From an uncultured Celeribacter sp. (GTDB lineage Bacteria > Pseudomonadota > Alphaproteobacteria > Rhodobacterales > Rhodobacteraceae): DNA of 47,250 nt. The translations under genes and the position numbers were made by a program. Of the stretch, positions 26,871 to 34,591 are shown one piece after another. A model generated the notes under the pieces. That model ran no database searches. It saw only the letters and a program-made list of their open reading frames with translations, and was not told the origin of the DNA. Position 1 is the first letter of the stretch. The number at the start of each line of letters is the position of its first letter. The DNA lies in contig CALLMA010000012.1 of the NCBI GenBank assembly GCA_938008015.1, positions 1 through 47,250 of the forward strand, read 5' to 3'.

Positions 26871-27917
26871 TCATTTTAATGCCAGCCCATCCTTACCAAA
26901 GAAGCTCAGTTTTGATGAATCAAATGACAAGCCTACTGTTTTGCCTGGCTTGAGGTCTGAATCGCCAATGACACGCACTGTAATTTGGCCGCATTCTTCT
27001 GTTTGTACCAAAACAAAAGTATCCGCCCCTAAATATTCAACCACATCCACAGTCCCGTCAATTTGCCCTGATCCAACAGCACCTATGGTGATATGTTCGG
27101 GACGAATGCCTAAATGCGCCGCCGTTCCGCTTGCATTCATTTTGCCACCGCGCCCACCAGGCAGAGTATAATCGCCCGTGCCAGAACACGGCATCACGTT
27201 CATTTTGGGAGAGCCGATAAACTGCGCCACGAAGAGGTTTGCTGGATTTTCATAGAGCTCACGCGGCGTGCCTACCTGAGCGATTTTACCAAATTCTAAG
27301 ACGACAATACGGTCAGCTAATGTCATAGCTTCAACCTGATCATGGGTTACATATATCATCGTACGCCCTAAGGATTGATGCAGCTTTGCAATTTCATAGC
27401 GCATCTCAACGCGCAGTGCCGCGTCCAAGTTAGATAAAGGTTCATCAAACAAAAACGCCGTGGGATCACGCACGATTGAGCGGCCAATGGCCACGCGCTG
27501 ACGTTGCCCGCCAGAGAGATCTTTCGGGCGACGTTCGAGATAATCGGTGAGCTTTAAAACTTCCGCCGCTTTGGAAACCTGCGCGTTGATCTCAGATTGC
27601 GGTACGCCGGCGACTTTCAATGAAAAGCCCATATTATCGCCAACCGACATATGAGGGTAGAGCGCATAAGATTGGAATACCATTGTCAAACCACGCTTTG
27701 ACGGCGGCTGATCTGTCACATCAACACCATCAATTCGCATCGCGCCGCGGCTGATATCTTCCAGCCCGCCAATCATGCGTAGCAACGTCGACTTCCCACA
27801 TCCAGATGGCCCGACAAATACCACAAATTCGCCATCTTGAATCTCCAGATCAACCCCTTTGATGACCTGTGCCGATCCATACCATTTTTCTACATTATCA
27901 AGTGTAATAGATCCCAT
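26871..27917 (-). CDS. Carbohydrate ABC transporter ATPase (MalK/UgpC/AglK type)
   Basis: This 348-residue ATPase has Walker [11 protein letters not shown]-loop [11 protein letters not shown], signature DLSGGQRQR, Walker [12 protein letters not shown], switch YVTHDQ, and a C-terminal TOBE/OB regulatory region ([17 protein letters not shown] near 270; [15 protein letters not shown] near 290). This is the CUT1 MalK/MsmK branch. AAGGAT precedes ATG 27917, 3 bp after the hydrolase stop. It is the last gene of the LacI-controlled operon and energises the two permeases at 29251-31792. Confidence 0.93.
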   Translation of the reverse strand: MGSITLDNVEKWYGSAQVIKGVDLEIQDGEFVVFVGPSGCGKSTLLRMIGGLEDISRGAMRIDGVDVTDQPPSKRGLTMVFQSYALYPHMSVGDNMGFSLKVAGVPQSEINAQVSKAAEVLKLTDYLERRPKDLSGGQRQRVAIGRSIVRDPTAFLFDEPLSNLDAALRVEMRYEIAKLHQSLGRTMIYVTHDQVEAMTLADRIVVLEFGKIAQVGTPRELYENPANLFVAQFIGSPKMNVMPCSGTGDYTLPGGRGGKMNASGTAAHLGIRPEHITIGAVGSGQIDGTVDVVEYLGADTFVLVQTEECGQITVRVIGDSDLKPGKTVGLSFDSSKLSFFGKDGLALK

Positions 27918-27920
27918 GAC

Positions 27921-29246
27921 TTATCCTTTCACAGTAGGTGAGGCCCAGCCGAGCCAGACGGCGGCGGTCCAAGTGAATGTTGATCCCCCTGCGGGTTCTC
28001 CAGTGAGCGGATCGAAATATTCTGCGAAACCGAATTTCGCGATCGCCTCGCGCGTGTTCTCCGCCAAAGCCCGCCCGCGTGCGCGAACATCGGCGTCAGT
28101 TGAGAGCTCCATGCCTGTGCCGATTAAATAATTCACAATAGCCCAAGATGGCCCGCGCCAATACCGCTTGGGTTCAAACCTGTCGCTATGGGGGTCATGG
28201 CTCGGCACACCATATTTGACGGCCTGCATCACCCGATCGAAGTGCGCGACCATGCGCTCATTTTCGATGCCTGCGCCCCAGCACAAAAAGGATGCCGAAG
28301 ACACGCACCCTGCCCATTCATCGGCCATAACATCTTTAGCATCGTAGCATTGCAACTTTGGGTTCCAAAGTGAGCGCGCGCCGGCCTCAAGCAGTGCAAT
28401 ATCCGCATCCATACCATCTGTTGGCAAGTTCAACGCCTCTCCCAATGCCTGTAAATCGCGGTGAGCGCGCAGCAGCAAAAACGTCATAGTAGGATCGGCT
28501 ACACGAAACGGATTAGCCTCTTTCAGCTTTGCGTCATCCCAATCCAAATTTCGACCCAAATTAACCAGCCAAATATAGCGGTCATAGTCAAATTTAGTGG
28601 GTCGCATCTCTGGGTTTACATGCGATGTATCGCGGCGTTTATATTCGCCCACACCAACGGGATCGATCCGTTTTAGCGGCCCATCCCATTCTGGGGTGTT
28701 ATCACGCCCTGCTTCCCACGGGTGGGTGACACAAATTGCACCGTTCTCATCTGTGCGCCACTTCAAAAACCACTGGTGCCAGCGCCGTAATCCCTCATAA
28801 ATCGCAGACATGCGCTCTTTTCCTGCAAGGGGATCCATCTCATAGACGCGGCGCGCAAAAGTCGCGGCAACAGGCGGCTGAGAGATGCCAGACGATGGAA
28901 TCGGGCCAACGCCACCCCAAACATCCGGCCCAGGGAAATACCGGGCATCTTCTTTATGAAACAATATATGTGGCACCATTCCCGATGCCCATTGCCCCGC
29001 CATCAAGCTTTCTAATTCTTGCCATGCGCGATCAATATTAAATTGCGCAAAACCATAGGCCGCAAACGCACTATCCCAATTCCATTGATAGGGATAAAGC
29101 CCATCTGTTGGGACGGTATATCCACCGCGGTCATTCAAGTTCAAAATTCGACGCGCCTCTGCGTCTAAAGCATTATAGTCCACAAAGGTCTCCTTTGGCT
29201 CGCTTTCTGCACCAGCCGATTGTTTGGTAAATTGATGATCTGACAT
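27921..29246 (-). CDS. GH63-type glycoside hydrolase, glucosylglycerate/mannosylglycerate hydrolase-like
   Basis: This 441-residue cytoplasmic enzyme has an (alpha/alpha)6-barrel of the MGH1/GH63 type. Signatures are YPYQWNWDSAFAAYG (51-65), the putative catalytic acid Asp182 in HPWEAGRDNTPEWDG, RYWRGPSWAIVNYL (361-374) and the putative base Glu417 in DPLTGEPAGGSTFTWTAA. Both positions almost coincide with the acid/base pair I recall for mycobacterial glucosylglycerate hydrolase (Asp182/Glu419), and length is nearly the same. Such enzymes split glucosylglycerate or mannosylglycerate to sugar and glycerate. It occupies the slot of the alpha-glucosidase AglA in rhizobial agl operons. A trehalase-like role is an alternative but less likely. 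AAAGGA precedes ATG 29246. Confidence 0.8.
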   Translation of the reverse strand: MSDHQFTKQSAGAESEPKETFVDYNALDAEARRILNLNDRGGYTVPTDGLYPYQWNWDSAFAAYGFAQFNIDRAWQELESLMAGQWASGMVPHILFHKEDARYFPGPDVWGGVGPIPSSGISQPPVAATFARRVYEMDPLAGKERMSAIYEGLRRWHQWFLKWRTDENGAICVTHPWEAGRDNTPEWDGPLKRIDPVGVGEYKRRDTSHVNPEMRPTKFDYDRYIWLVNLGRNLDWDDAKLKEANPFRVADPTMTFLLLRAHRDLQALGEALNLPTDGMDADIALLEAGARSLWNPKLQCYDAKDVMADEWAGCVSSASFLCWGAGIENERMVAHFDRVMQAVKYGVPSHDPHSDRFEPKRYWRGPSWAIVNYLIGTGMELSTDADVRARGRALAENTREAIAKFGFAEYFDPLTGEPAGGSTFTWTAAVWLGWASPTVKG

Positions 29247-29250
29247 GGGG

Positions 29251-30465
29251 CTATCCTTTAACTGAACCAGCGGTCAAACCTTTGGTCATAAATCTCTCGA
29301 GCCCAAGGAACAGCAGCATGATCGGAACTGTGGCGATCACGGCGCCTGCCATTAAATGTTGGCGCGGTATTTCAGATGAATTTAGTGAAGCAATGCCTCG
29401 GGTCAGCGTGAATTTTGAGGGATCATCAAGCAACATAAATGCCAATAAAAACTCATTCCACGCGATCATAAATACATAAAGTGACACCGAAGCCATTGCC
29501 GGCAAAGACAGTGGCAATGTGATCTTCCAAATCACCGCCAATCGGCTAAGGCCATCCATAAGGCCCGCCTCTTCAATTTCGGCCGGAAGCCCGCGGAAAT
29601 AGCCTTGCAGCATATATAAAGCCACAGGAATAGTCGTCACAGGATAAATCATAACAATCCCGAACAATGTATTACGAAGCCCTGTCATCGAGAAAGCAAT
29701 ATAAATTGGCAGCGCCAGCACAATCATTGGCACCATGTAGATCAACAAAATTGAACGTGAAAACGCCGCTTGGCCTTTAAACCGTAAGCGCGCCACAGCA
29801 TAAGCGCCAGGGATAGAAAAAGCCAAAGTGATCAGCACCGTCAATACGGATACTAAAAACGACGTCCATAAATAGCCGCCAAATCCAAAGTCCGAGAACA
29901 GCTCAGAATAGCTACGAAAAAGCCCCCAACCTTTTGAAAAGTCAATTGAAAAATCAAGAGGGTTTTGAAGGAGCGCTTGCTGAGATTTCAACGAGGTCAT
30001 CACCATCACATAAAATGGGATCAAAACAATGGCTGTAAAAAAGATATAACCAAAGCCCGTTAAAAAACGGATGACCCCATCCTCAAACTCATGCCGCGTT
30101 AAGGCGCCTTTGTGAAATTCTAAGAACATAGAGGCCACAGAAATCGCAAAACCTCCACCCAATGCAACCGCGCCAAAGATGCGCGCAAGGCCAGAGGTGG
30201 TTTCGCCCAATACGATCGGTCCAAATCCGATCAGCGTGAGAGCCACAACGGCTGTGCTTACTGCAATTTGAATCGCGATGGAGCGTCCCAAAGCCATCAT
30301 CGCAGCGCCACTAAGCGCCCCCCAAATCAGTGACAGTAATATTTGTGGGCGAAAGGCTTCACCCGTTGCAAATGACATGGAAACAGCAACTGTTGTTGCA
30401 ATCACAACCATCCAAATCGCACCAATCAAAGGCGCTGCTATAAATCCAAAGCGTAAATGCCTCAT
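29251..30465 (-). CDS. Carbohydrate ABC transporter permease (MalG/AglG type) with extra N-terminal helices
   Basis: This 404-residue permease is longer than typical MalG-type permeases (about 280-300). Residues 1-115 form roughly four extra TM helices (for example VVIATTVAVSMSF and LILSLIWGALSG-like segments) that precede the usual first helix. The core keeps PFYVMVMTSLKS, AYAVARLRFKG, and the EAA loop EIEEAGLMDGLSRLAVIWKITLPLS, cited as EEAGLMDGLSRL. GGAGGGG lies ten bases upstream of ATG 30465, inside a 27-codon small ORF whose stop overlaps this start by 4 bp. It pairs with the permease at 30542-31792. Confidence 0.9.
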   Translation of the reverse strand: MRHLRFGFIAAPLIGAIWMVVIATTVAVSMSFATGEAFRPQILLSLIWGALSGAAMMALGRSIAIQIAVSTAVVALTLIGFGPIVLGETTSGLARIFGAVALGGGFAISVASMFLEFHKGALTRHEFEDGVIRFLTGFGYIFFTAIVLIPFYVMVMTSLKSQQALLQNPLDFSIDFSKGWGLFRSYSELFSDFGFGGYLWTSFLVSVLTVLITLAFSIPGAYAVARLRFKGQAAFSRSILLIYMVPMIVLALPIYIAFSMTGLRNTLFGIVMIYPVTTIPVALYMLQGYFRGLPAEIEEAGLMDGLSRLAVIWKITLPLSLPAMASVSLYVFMIAWNEFLLAFMLLDDPSKFTLTRGIASLNSSEIPRQHLMAGAVIATVPIMLLFLGLERFMTKGLTAGSVKG

Positions 30466-30545
30466 GATCTCGCCCCTCCGCTCATCTTATCTAATAAATT
30501 TATGCCGGAGGCACGGCGCAAGGCTTGTTTGATATGCATGCTCAT
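30462..30545 (-). CDS. Translationally coupled 27-residue small ORF between the two sugar permeases
   Basis: The start ATG (30545-30543) overlaps the TGA of the upstream permease gene, and its own TGA (30464-30462) overlaps the ATG of the downstream permease; both are ATGA junctions. A strong AGGAGG ends seven bases before its ATG, inside the last codons of the upstream gene. The peptide begins MSMHIKQALRRA and ends DKMSGGARS: basic, with a short LL core, not obviously a TM helix. It exactly fills the 76-bp gap that would otherwise be non-coding. It may be a small transporter subunit or a pure coupling device that carries ribosomes to the next gene. No family is recognised. Confidence 0.7.
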   Translation of the reverse strand: MSMHIKQALRRASGINLLDKMSGGARS

Positions 30546-31792
30546 ACCCCCTCCTCCTGATTGACATATTTGAAGAAAAATACCGAAAACAGCAGCAAGC
30601 AGCAAAATATGACCACGGCCACCGCAGCGCCTGCTCCGATATTTGAAACCGCAAAAGCTTGCTCATATACATTCACTGTTAATGTCCGCGTCCCCGCATT
30701 GCCGCCTGTCAGCAAAAAGATGTCGTCGAATTTGTTGAACGTCCAAATGAAGCGCAATAAAAATAAGACGGATAAAATTCCTAAAAGTTGGGGCAATGAT
30801 AAAAACCAAAACTTTTGAAACGGCGATGCCCCATCCATATCTGCGGCCTCATACATATCTGTATCAATTGATTGCATACGCGCTAAAATGAACAAAAACG
30901 AGAGTGGGAAGTACCGCCAAATCTCAAACACCGTGACCATAATCAACGCCAAAGGCCTGTCGCCAAAGAAGTTAATCGCCTCTGAGCTCACACCCATTTG
31001 GAGCAAAAGCGCATTGGCTGAGCCTGAAAACGGATCAAAAAGCGTAACCCATGTAAATGCCACCGCAATCACAGGGGCCACATATGGAAATAAATAAAGC
31101 CCGCGCAAAATGCCTTGCCCGCGGAACTCTTTGTTCAATAGAAGTGCCGCAAAGAGCCCAAACACCAAAGCGCCAACCGTGCCAACGACTGTATAAAACA
31201 TCGTTACGCCCAACACGCCCCAAAACTCATCCCCATCGAAAATTCGTGCAAAATTTTCAAATGTGAACTCCATATTGGTCAAGATATTATTGGCAGTTCC
31301 TACGGCCTTTGGCTCAGTGTCATCTTCGAGCACATCTTCTAATGCATCCAGATCGCCATCCAAAACGGCGGGTATAAGCAAAGTGGTGCGCGATCCAGGC
31401 GCCAGATCCCCCATGATGCAAGACAAAGCGGCACCATTGAGTGAACATTGTGTTGGAAGTTCACCTAATGTCACGCCACTTGGTATCACATCTGTAAAGC
31501 TGACCTCGCCGATGGTCTGATCTTGGCTGCGGTTTTGAATACGGTAGCGGATGGCTTGATCCCCATCGCCTTTGTTACGCAAATCCTCTCGCACCACAGG
31601 CGCGACAGGGCGCAAATCAGCCAATCCGACTGGTTTAAACGAAATCCAAAAGATTGCCAAAAGCGGCAAGATGACAACTAAAGAGACAACCGTTATTGTC
31701 GGCAACAACAGCCCCCAAGCCAATCGTTCTTCACGTTTGGCCAGCGCACCGCGCTTGGTCGGCGGACCTAAATTCGACCCTAAATCAGACAT
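30542..31792 (-). CDS. Carbohydrate ABC transporter permease (MalF/AglF type) with inserted DUF11-like domain
   Basis: This 416-residue permease starts at ATG 31792, with GGAGG six bases upstream; a longer frame to 31828 lacks one. After the first TM helix (about 28-52) lies an insert of about 110 residues facing the periplasm. It reads like a DUF11 beta-sandwich: IRYRIQNRSQDQTIGEVSFTD, cited as YRIQNRS, then FTDVIPSGVTLG, QCSLNGAALSCIMGDLAPGSR (cited as SCIMGDLAPGSR) and LLIPAVL, followed by an acidic linker. The permease core then resumes (FENFARIF, YLFPYVAPVIAVAFTW, EAADMDGASPFQKFW). E. coli MalF also has a large periplasmic loop that contacts its binding protein, so the insert may dock the binding protein at 31899. 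Confidence 0.88.
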   Translation of the reverse strand: MSDLGSNLGPPTKRGALAKREERLAWGLLLPTITVVSLVVILPLLAIFWISFKPVGLADLRPVAPVVREDLRNKGDGDQAIRYRIQNRSQDQTIGEVSFTDVIPSGVTLGELPTQCSLNGAALSCIMGDLAPGSRTTLLIPAVLDGDLDALEDVLEDDTEPKAVGTANNILTNMEFTFENFARIFDGDEFWGVLGVTMFYTVVGTVGALVFGLFAALLLNKEFRGQGILRGLYLFPYVAPVIAVAFTWVTLFDPFSGSANALLLQMGVSSEAINFFGDRPLALIMVTVFEIWRYFPLSFLFILARMQSIDTDMYEAADMDGASPFQKFWFLSLPQLLGILSVLFLLRFIWTFNKFDDIFLLTGGNAGTRTLTVNVYEQAFAVSNIGAGAAVAVVIFCCLLLFSVFFFKYVNQEEGV

Positions 31793-31864
31793 AAATAGCC
31801 TCCATCTCGAAGCAATTTTTAAAATCATTTGTTAAAATGTATGAGAGTTCCCAAAGCGGGAAGA

Positions 31865-31890
31865 GATTGGCCCCATAAATGAGGCCAATC
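31865..31890 (-). promoter_or_regulatory. Intercistronic stem-loop between binding-protein and permease genes
   Basis: GATTGGCC (31865-31872) and GGCCAATC (31883-31890) form a perfect 8-bp stem with a 10-nt loop, 9 bp after the stop of the solute-binding protein and 73 bp before the permease start. There is no U-run. It is positioned like the hairpins after aapJ and osmF in this window. Confidence 0.6.
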
Positions 31891-31898
31891 ACATTAGA

Positions 31899-33251
31899 TT
31901 AGTTTACTTTCGCCAAAGCATCATTCATCGCAGCCACAGCTTCTGCTCCGCCGATGTCACCATCTGTGAACTGGCGTACAATGCGGTTGATCGCCTGACT
32001 GTTGATCATTTTAGACGCAAGTGAAAGCTGCCCTTCGCTCACACCCCAACGCTGTGCCACATCAAGGCCGCCTACGATTTCATCAATCATATCTTGCGCA
32101 TACAACTCACCTAAAGGTGCCTTGCGATCAACACCAACCGGCAAAGTGGCCCATAGATCTTTGAACTTATTTGGTTCAGCTTCTGTGCCTGCGCGCACTG
32201 GGAATTTCCCTTCAGGTGCGATCGACAATGTTTTGCCATAGCCTTCGTCGAGCGAATATTTCACGAAATCAATCGCCGCATCAGTATCTGCGTCTGAAGT
32301 AATTCCGAAATAGCGCACATCGCCCCATGCCGCACCATCAGGATTTGATGGGCCCGCAAAGTTGGTTACAATGCCTGTCGCTGCTGCTAAATCACGCGAC
32401 GTTGGATCCTCATTGATTGTGGGTGGCGCACTATCGCGAAGGCCGGCTAATTCATCCAAGATAAACGGAGACCAAATGATCATCGCGGCTTGGCCTGAAA
32501 AATAGAGCTCGCGCGATTGCTTCCAATAGAGCTCACCTGGAGGAGAGGCATCAACAATACCCTTATAAAACTCAAGAACTTCGATTGTTTTCGCTTCATC
32601 TAATGGCGCAAAACCTTCGCCATCAACCGGCGTTACGCCATTGGCCAAAAACACATGTTCCAAAACTTGGCTCATGAAGTTTTCATCCACTTTTGTCGGT
32701 GCGACAAAGCCGTACATCTCTGGCGGATTGTGAAGCTTTTCAATCGCCGCCAAAACATCCGCATAAGTATTTGGCGCAGACAGCCCATGCGCATCAAATA
32801 GATCTTTGCGGTAAACGACCATTTGCGTCCACCCATCAACAGGAACAGAAGCAATGCCCCCATCAAAGGCAGCCATTTTCAAAGCCCCCGGCGCAAAGGT
32901 CTCTTTGCCTAATCCTTCAAGAACCTCACCGGCCGCTTCGCTATCTAACAGACCCGCCTCGGCCCAAGGCAAAGCATATTGCAACGTGTGGTAAATAACA
33001 TCAGGCAAATCACCCGCAGCAAAGGCCGCTGTAGAACGCGTGCCAAGATCATTTTCAGTCACAGGAATGACTTCAACTTCCGTCCCAGTTTGCTCTTGAA
33101 ACGCAGCTGCCATTTCTTGTTGCTTGGCTAAACGCTCAGGCTGCTCTTCGGTTGTCCAGAACCGAATGGAATCGGCAGATGCTCCCGTTGCTGCCAGTGC
33201 TAAAGCCATCGCGGCCCCTGATAACAGGTGTTTTGTGAGTGTATGTTTCAT
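31899..33251 (-). CDS. Carbohydrate ABC transporter solute-binding protein (AglE-like, family 1)
   Basis: This 450-residue exported protein starts at ATG 33251 with GGGGAGG seven bases upstream; a longer frame to 33335 has no ribosome site. The signal peptide (MKHTLTKHLLSGAAMALALA) ends near ASA. The mature part is a family-1 binding protein: IRFWTTEEQPERLAKQQEMA, FAAGDLPDVIYH, AEAGLL, MVVYRKDLFDAHGL, and KGIVDASPPGELYWKQSRE with a W-rich ligand region. It delivers solute to the two permeases. The hydrolase in the same operon suggests a glucosylglycerate-type ligand. Only 19 bp separate it from the LacI-type gene, so it shares that promoter. Confidence 0.9.
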   Translation of the reverse strand: MKHTLTKHLLSGAAMALALAATGASADSIRFWTTEEQPERLAKQQEMAAAFQEQTGTEVEVIPVTENDLGTRSTAAFAAGDLPDVIYHTLQYALPWAEAGLLDSEAAGEVLEGLGKETFAPGALKMAAFDGGIASVPVDGWTQMVVYRKDLFDAHGLSAPNTYADVLAAIEKLHNPPEMYGFVAPTKVDENFMSQVLEHVFLANGVTPVDGEGFAPLDEAKTIEVLEFYKGIVDASPPGELYWKQSRELYFSGQAAMIIWSPFILDELAGLRDSAPPTINEDPTSRDLAAATGIVTNFAGPSNPDGAAWGDVRYFGITSDADTDAAIDFVKYSLDEGYGKTLSIAPEGKFPVRAGTEAEPNKFKDLWATLPVGVDRKAPLGELYAQDMIDEIVGGLDVAQRWGVSEGQLSLASKMINSQAINRIVRQFTDGDIGGAEAVAAMNDALAKVN

Positions 33252-33270
33252 TATAGGTCCTCCCCTAATT

Positions 33271-34374
33271 TTAATTTGAAACGGTTGTTTTTTGGCACAT
33301 GTGCCCTGCAGGTGACACGGGCCCATGACTGCCACGATTCAAAAACGTCGCAGGGCCCAATTCACGCAAATTTTCAGGCGCCGCGCCGCGTATGCGCGCA
33401 ATCAATAATTCCGTTAACCGCGCGCCTGCGGTTTGATTATCCACGGCAAAAGTGCTCAGTGGTGGTGTCATCATCGCCCCTTCGGGTATGCCATCATATG
33501 AGATCACCGAAATATCTCGCCCAATCTGCAATCCGCGCTCAGAGGCCCATTGATACACACCCAAAGCCGCTTGATCGACGGCACAAATAAACGCGGTTGG
33601 GGGTTGTGCTGCCGCCATCAATTGACCTGTATTCTCATATCCAGAACCTTGATCCACAGAGGCCTTTCCAACCAATGAGGCCTCATACGACAGCCCATTC
33701 ATGGTCAAGCCCGACACATAGCCTTGGTAGCGGATTTTTGAATATGTAAACCCGTCTCCACCAGGCAAAAAAGCAATACGCTGGTGGCCCAGATTTGTTA
33801 ATTGTGTCACAGCTTGTTCAAAAGCCGTTTTCATATCAATGTCATACCATGCACAACCAGCTTGATCTTCCGTTCGGCCATATAGAACAAACGGCACATC
33901 TGCCTCGCGCAAACTGTCAATGCGCGCATCTTTCAAATAGGTGCGCGGCAAGATAAAGCCATCGGCCTTTCGCTCATCAACCAAGCGCGCCAATGTATCG
34001 CGCGTGTGTTCTTCGGAATTGGCCATTGCGAGCGTCATGGTCCACCCCTCTTGACTGGCGGCATTTGAGATGCCTGCCAAAAAATCCGCCAAAAAGGGAC
34101 GGTGCCCGTCATGCTCAAAATTTTGCAAAACCAAACCGACAGAACGCACGCGGCCCGTTTTAATTGCTTGCGCATGGCTAAGCGGCCGATATCCCATCTT
34201 TTCGGCAGCTTGTTTCACACGCAATTTTGTGGACGCTGAAATGTCAGCGTAATTGTTTAAAGCTCGGCTCACAGTCCCTTTGGCCAAACCCAATTCAGAG
34301 GATAAATCTGAAATTGTGACCCGTGGTGCGAATTGGCTTGTCGTGTGACTTGTCTCCCTCATAAGTGTAATCAT
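33271..34374 (-). CDS. LacI-family transcriptional regulator of the glycoside operon
   Basis: This regulator of about 367 residues has an N-terminal LacI HTH (VTISDLSSELGLAKGTVSRALNNYADIS, cited as ISDLSSELGLAKGTVSRAL, about 19-45) and hinge (KMGYRPLSHAQAIKTGR), then a periplasmic-binding-like sugar domain (SVGLVLQNF, DGFILPRTYL, AFLPGGDGFTYSKIRYQGY). ATG 34374 or 34362 is the likely start; neither has a good ribosome site, and a frame from TTG 34398 would begin inside the operator palindrome. It is first in the operon, directly upstream of the binding-protein gene. A perfect palindrome overlaps its 5' end, indicating autoregulation and control of all downstream genes. Confidence 0.9.
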   Translation of the reverse strand: MITLMRETSHTTSQFAPRVTISDLSSELGLAKGTVSRALNNYADISASTKLRVKQAAEKMGYRPLSHAQAIKTGRVRSVGLVLQNFEHDGHRPFLADFLAGISNAASQEGWTMTLAMANSEEHTRDTLARLVDERKADGFILPRTYLKDARIDSLREADVPFVLYGRTEDQAGCAWYDIDMKTAFEQAVTQLTNLGHQRIAFLPGGDGFTYSKIRYQGYVSGLTMNGLSYEASLVGKASVDQGSGYENTGQLMAAAQPPTAFICAVDQAALGVYQWASERGLQIGRDISVISYDGIPEGAMMTPPLSTFAVDNQTAGARLTELLIARIRGAAPENLRELGPATFLNRGSHGPVSPAGHMCQKTTVSN

Positions 34375-34379
34375 TATGA

Positions 34380-34395
34380 CCGAAACCGGTTTCGG
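34380..34395. promoter_or_regulatory. LacI-type operator, 16-bp perfect palindrome
   Basis: CCGAAACCGGTTTCGG is a perfect palindrome with the central CG and AAACCGGTTT-like core typical of LacI/GalR operators. It lies 6 bp before the regulator's likely ATG (34374), so bound repressor would block transcription of the entire seven-gene unit. It is the only such site I found in the window. Confidence 0.8.
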
Positions 34396-34464
34396 CAAGT
34401 TATTTTTTAATTAAATCTTCATAATTCACGCAAAAACAATAAAACACATTGCCAAGATGCCACA

Positions 34465-34485
34465 AAAGGGCCGCGAGGGCCCTTT
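34465..34485 (-). terminator. Terminator of the peptide-transport operon
   Basis: AAAGGGCC (34465-34472) and GGCCCTTT (34478-34485) form an 8-bp stem with a 5-nt loop. Read on the minus strand it is followed by TTTTG. It lies 107 bp past the stop of the last ATPase gene and 70 bp before the agl-like operator, so it separates the two operons. Confidence 0.6.
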
Positions 34486-34591
34486 GGGTAGATATTTCAT
34501 CGCTTCAGATTTATTGGGATTTGACAGAGACGTTTTGCTCCTCTTCACGCTCTTGAGCAACAAACCTTGCGCGGATCACCAATGGATGGAG

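Noticed and set aside
34380-34398. TTG start for the LacI-type regulator at 34398
   Set aside because: It would put the coding start inside the perfect operator palindrome and has no ribosome site; ATG 34374 or 34362 is preferred.
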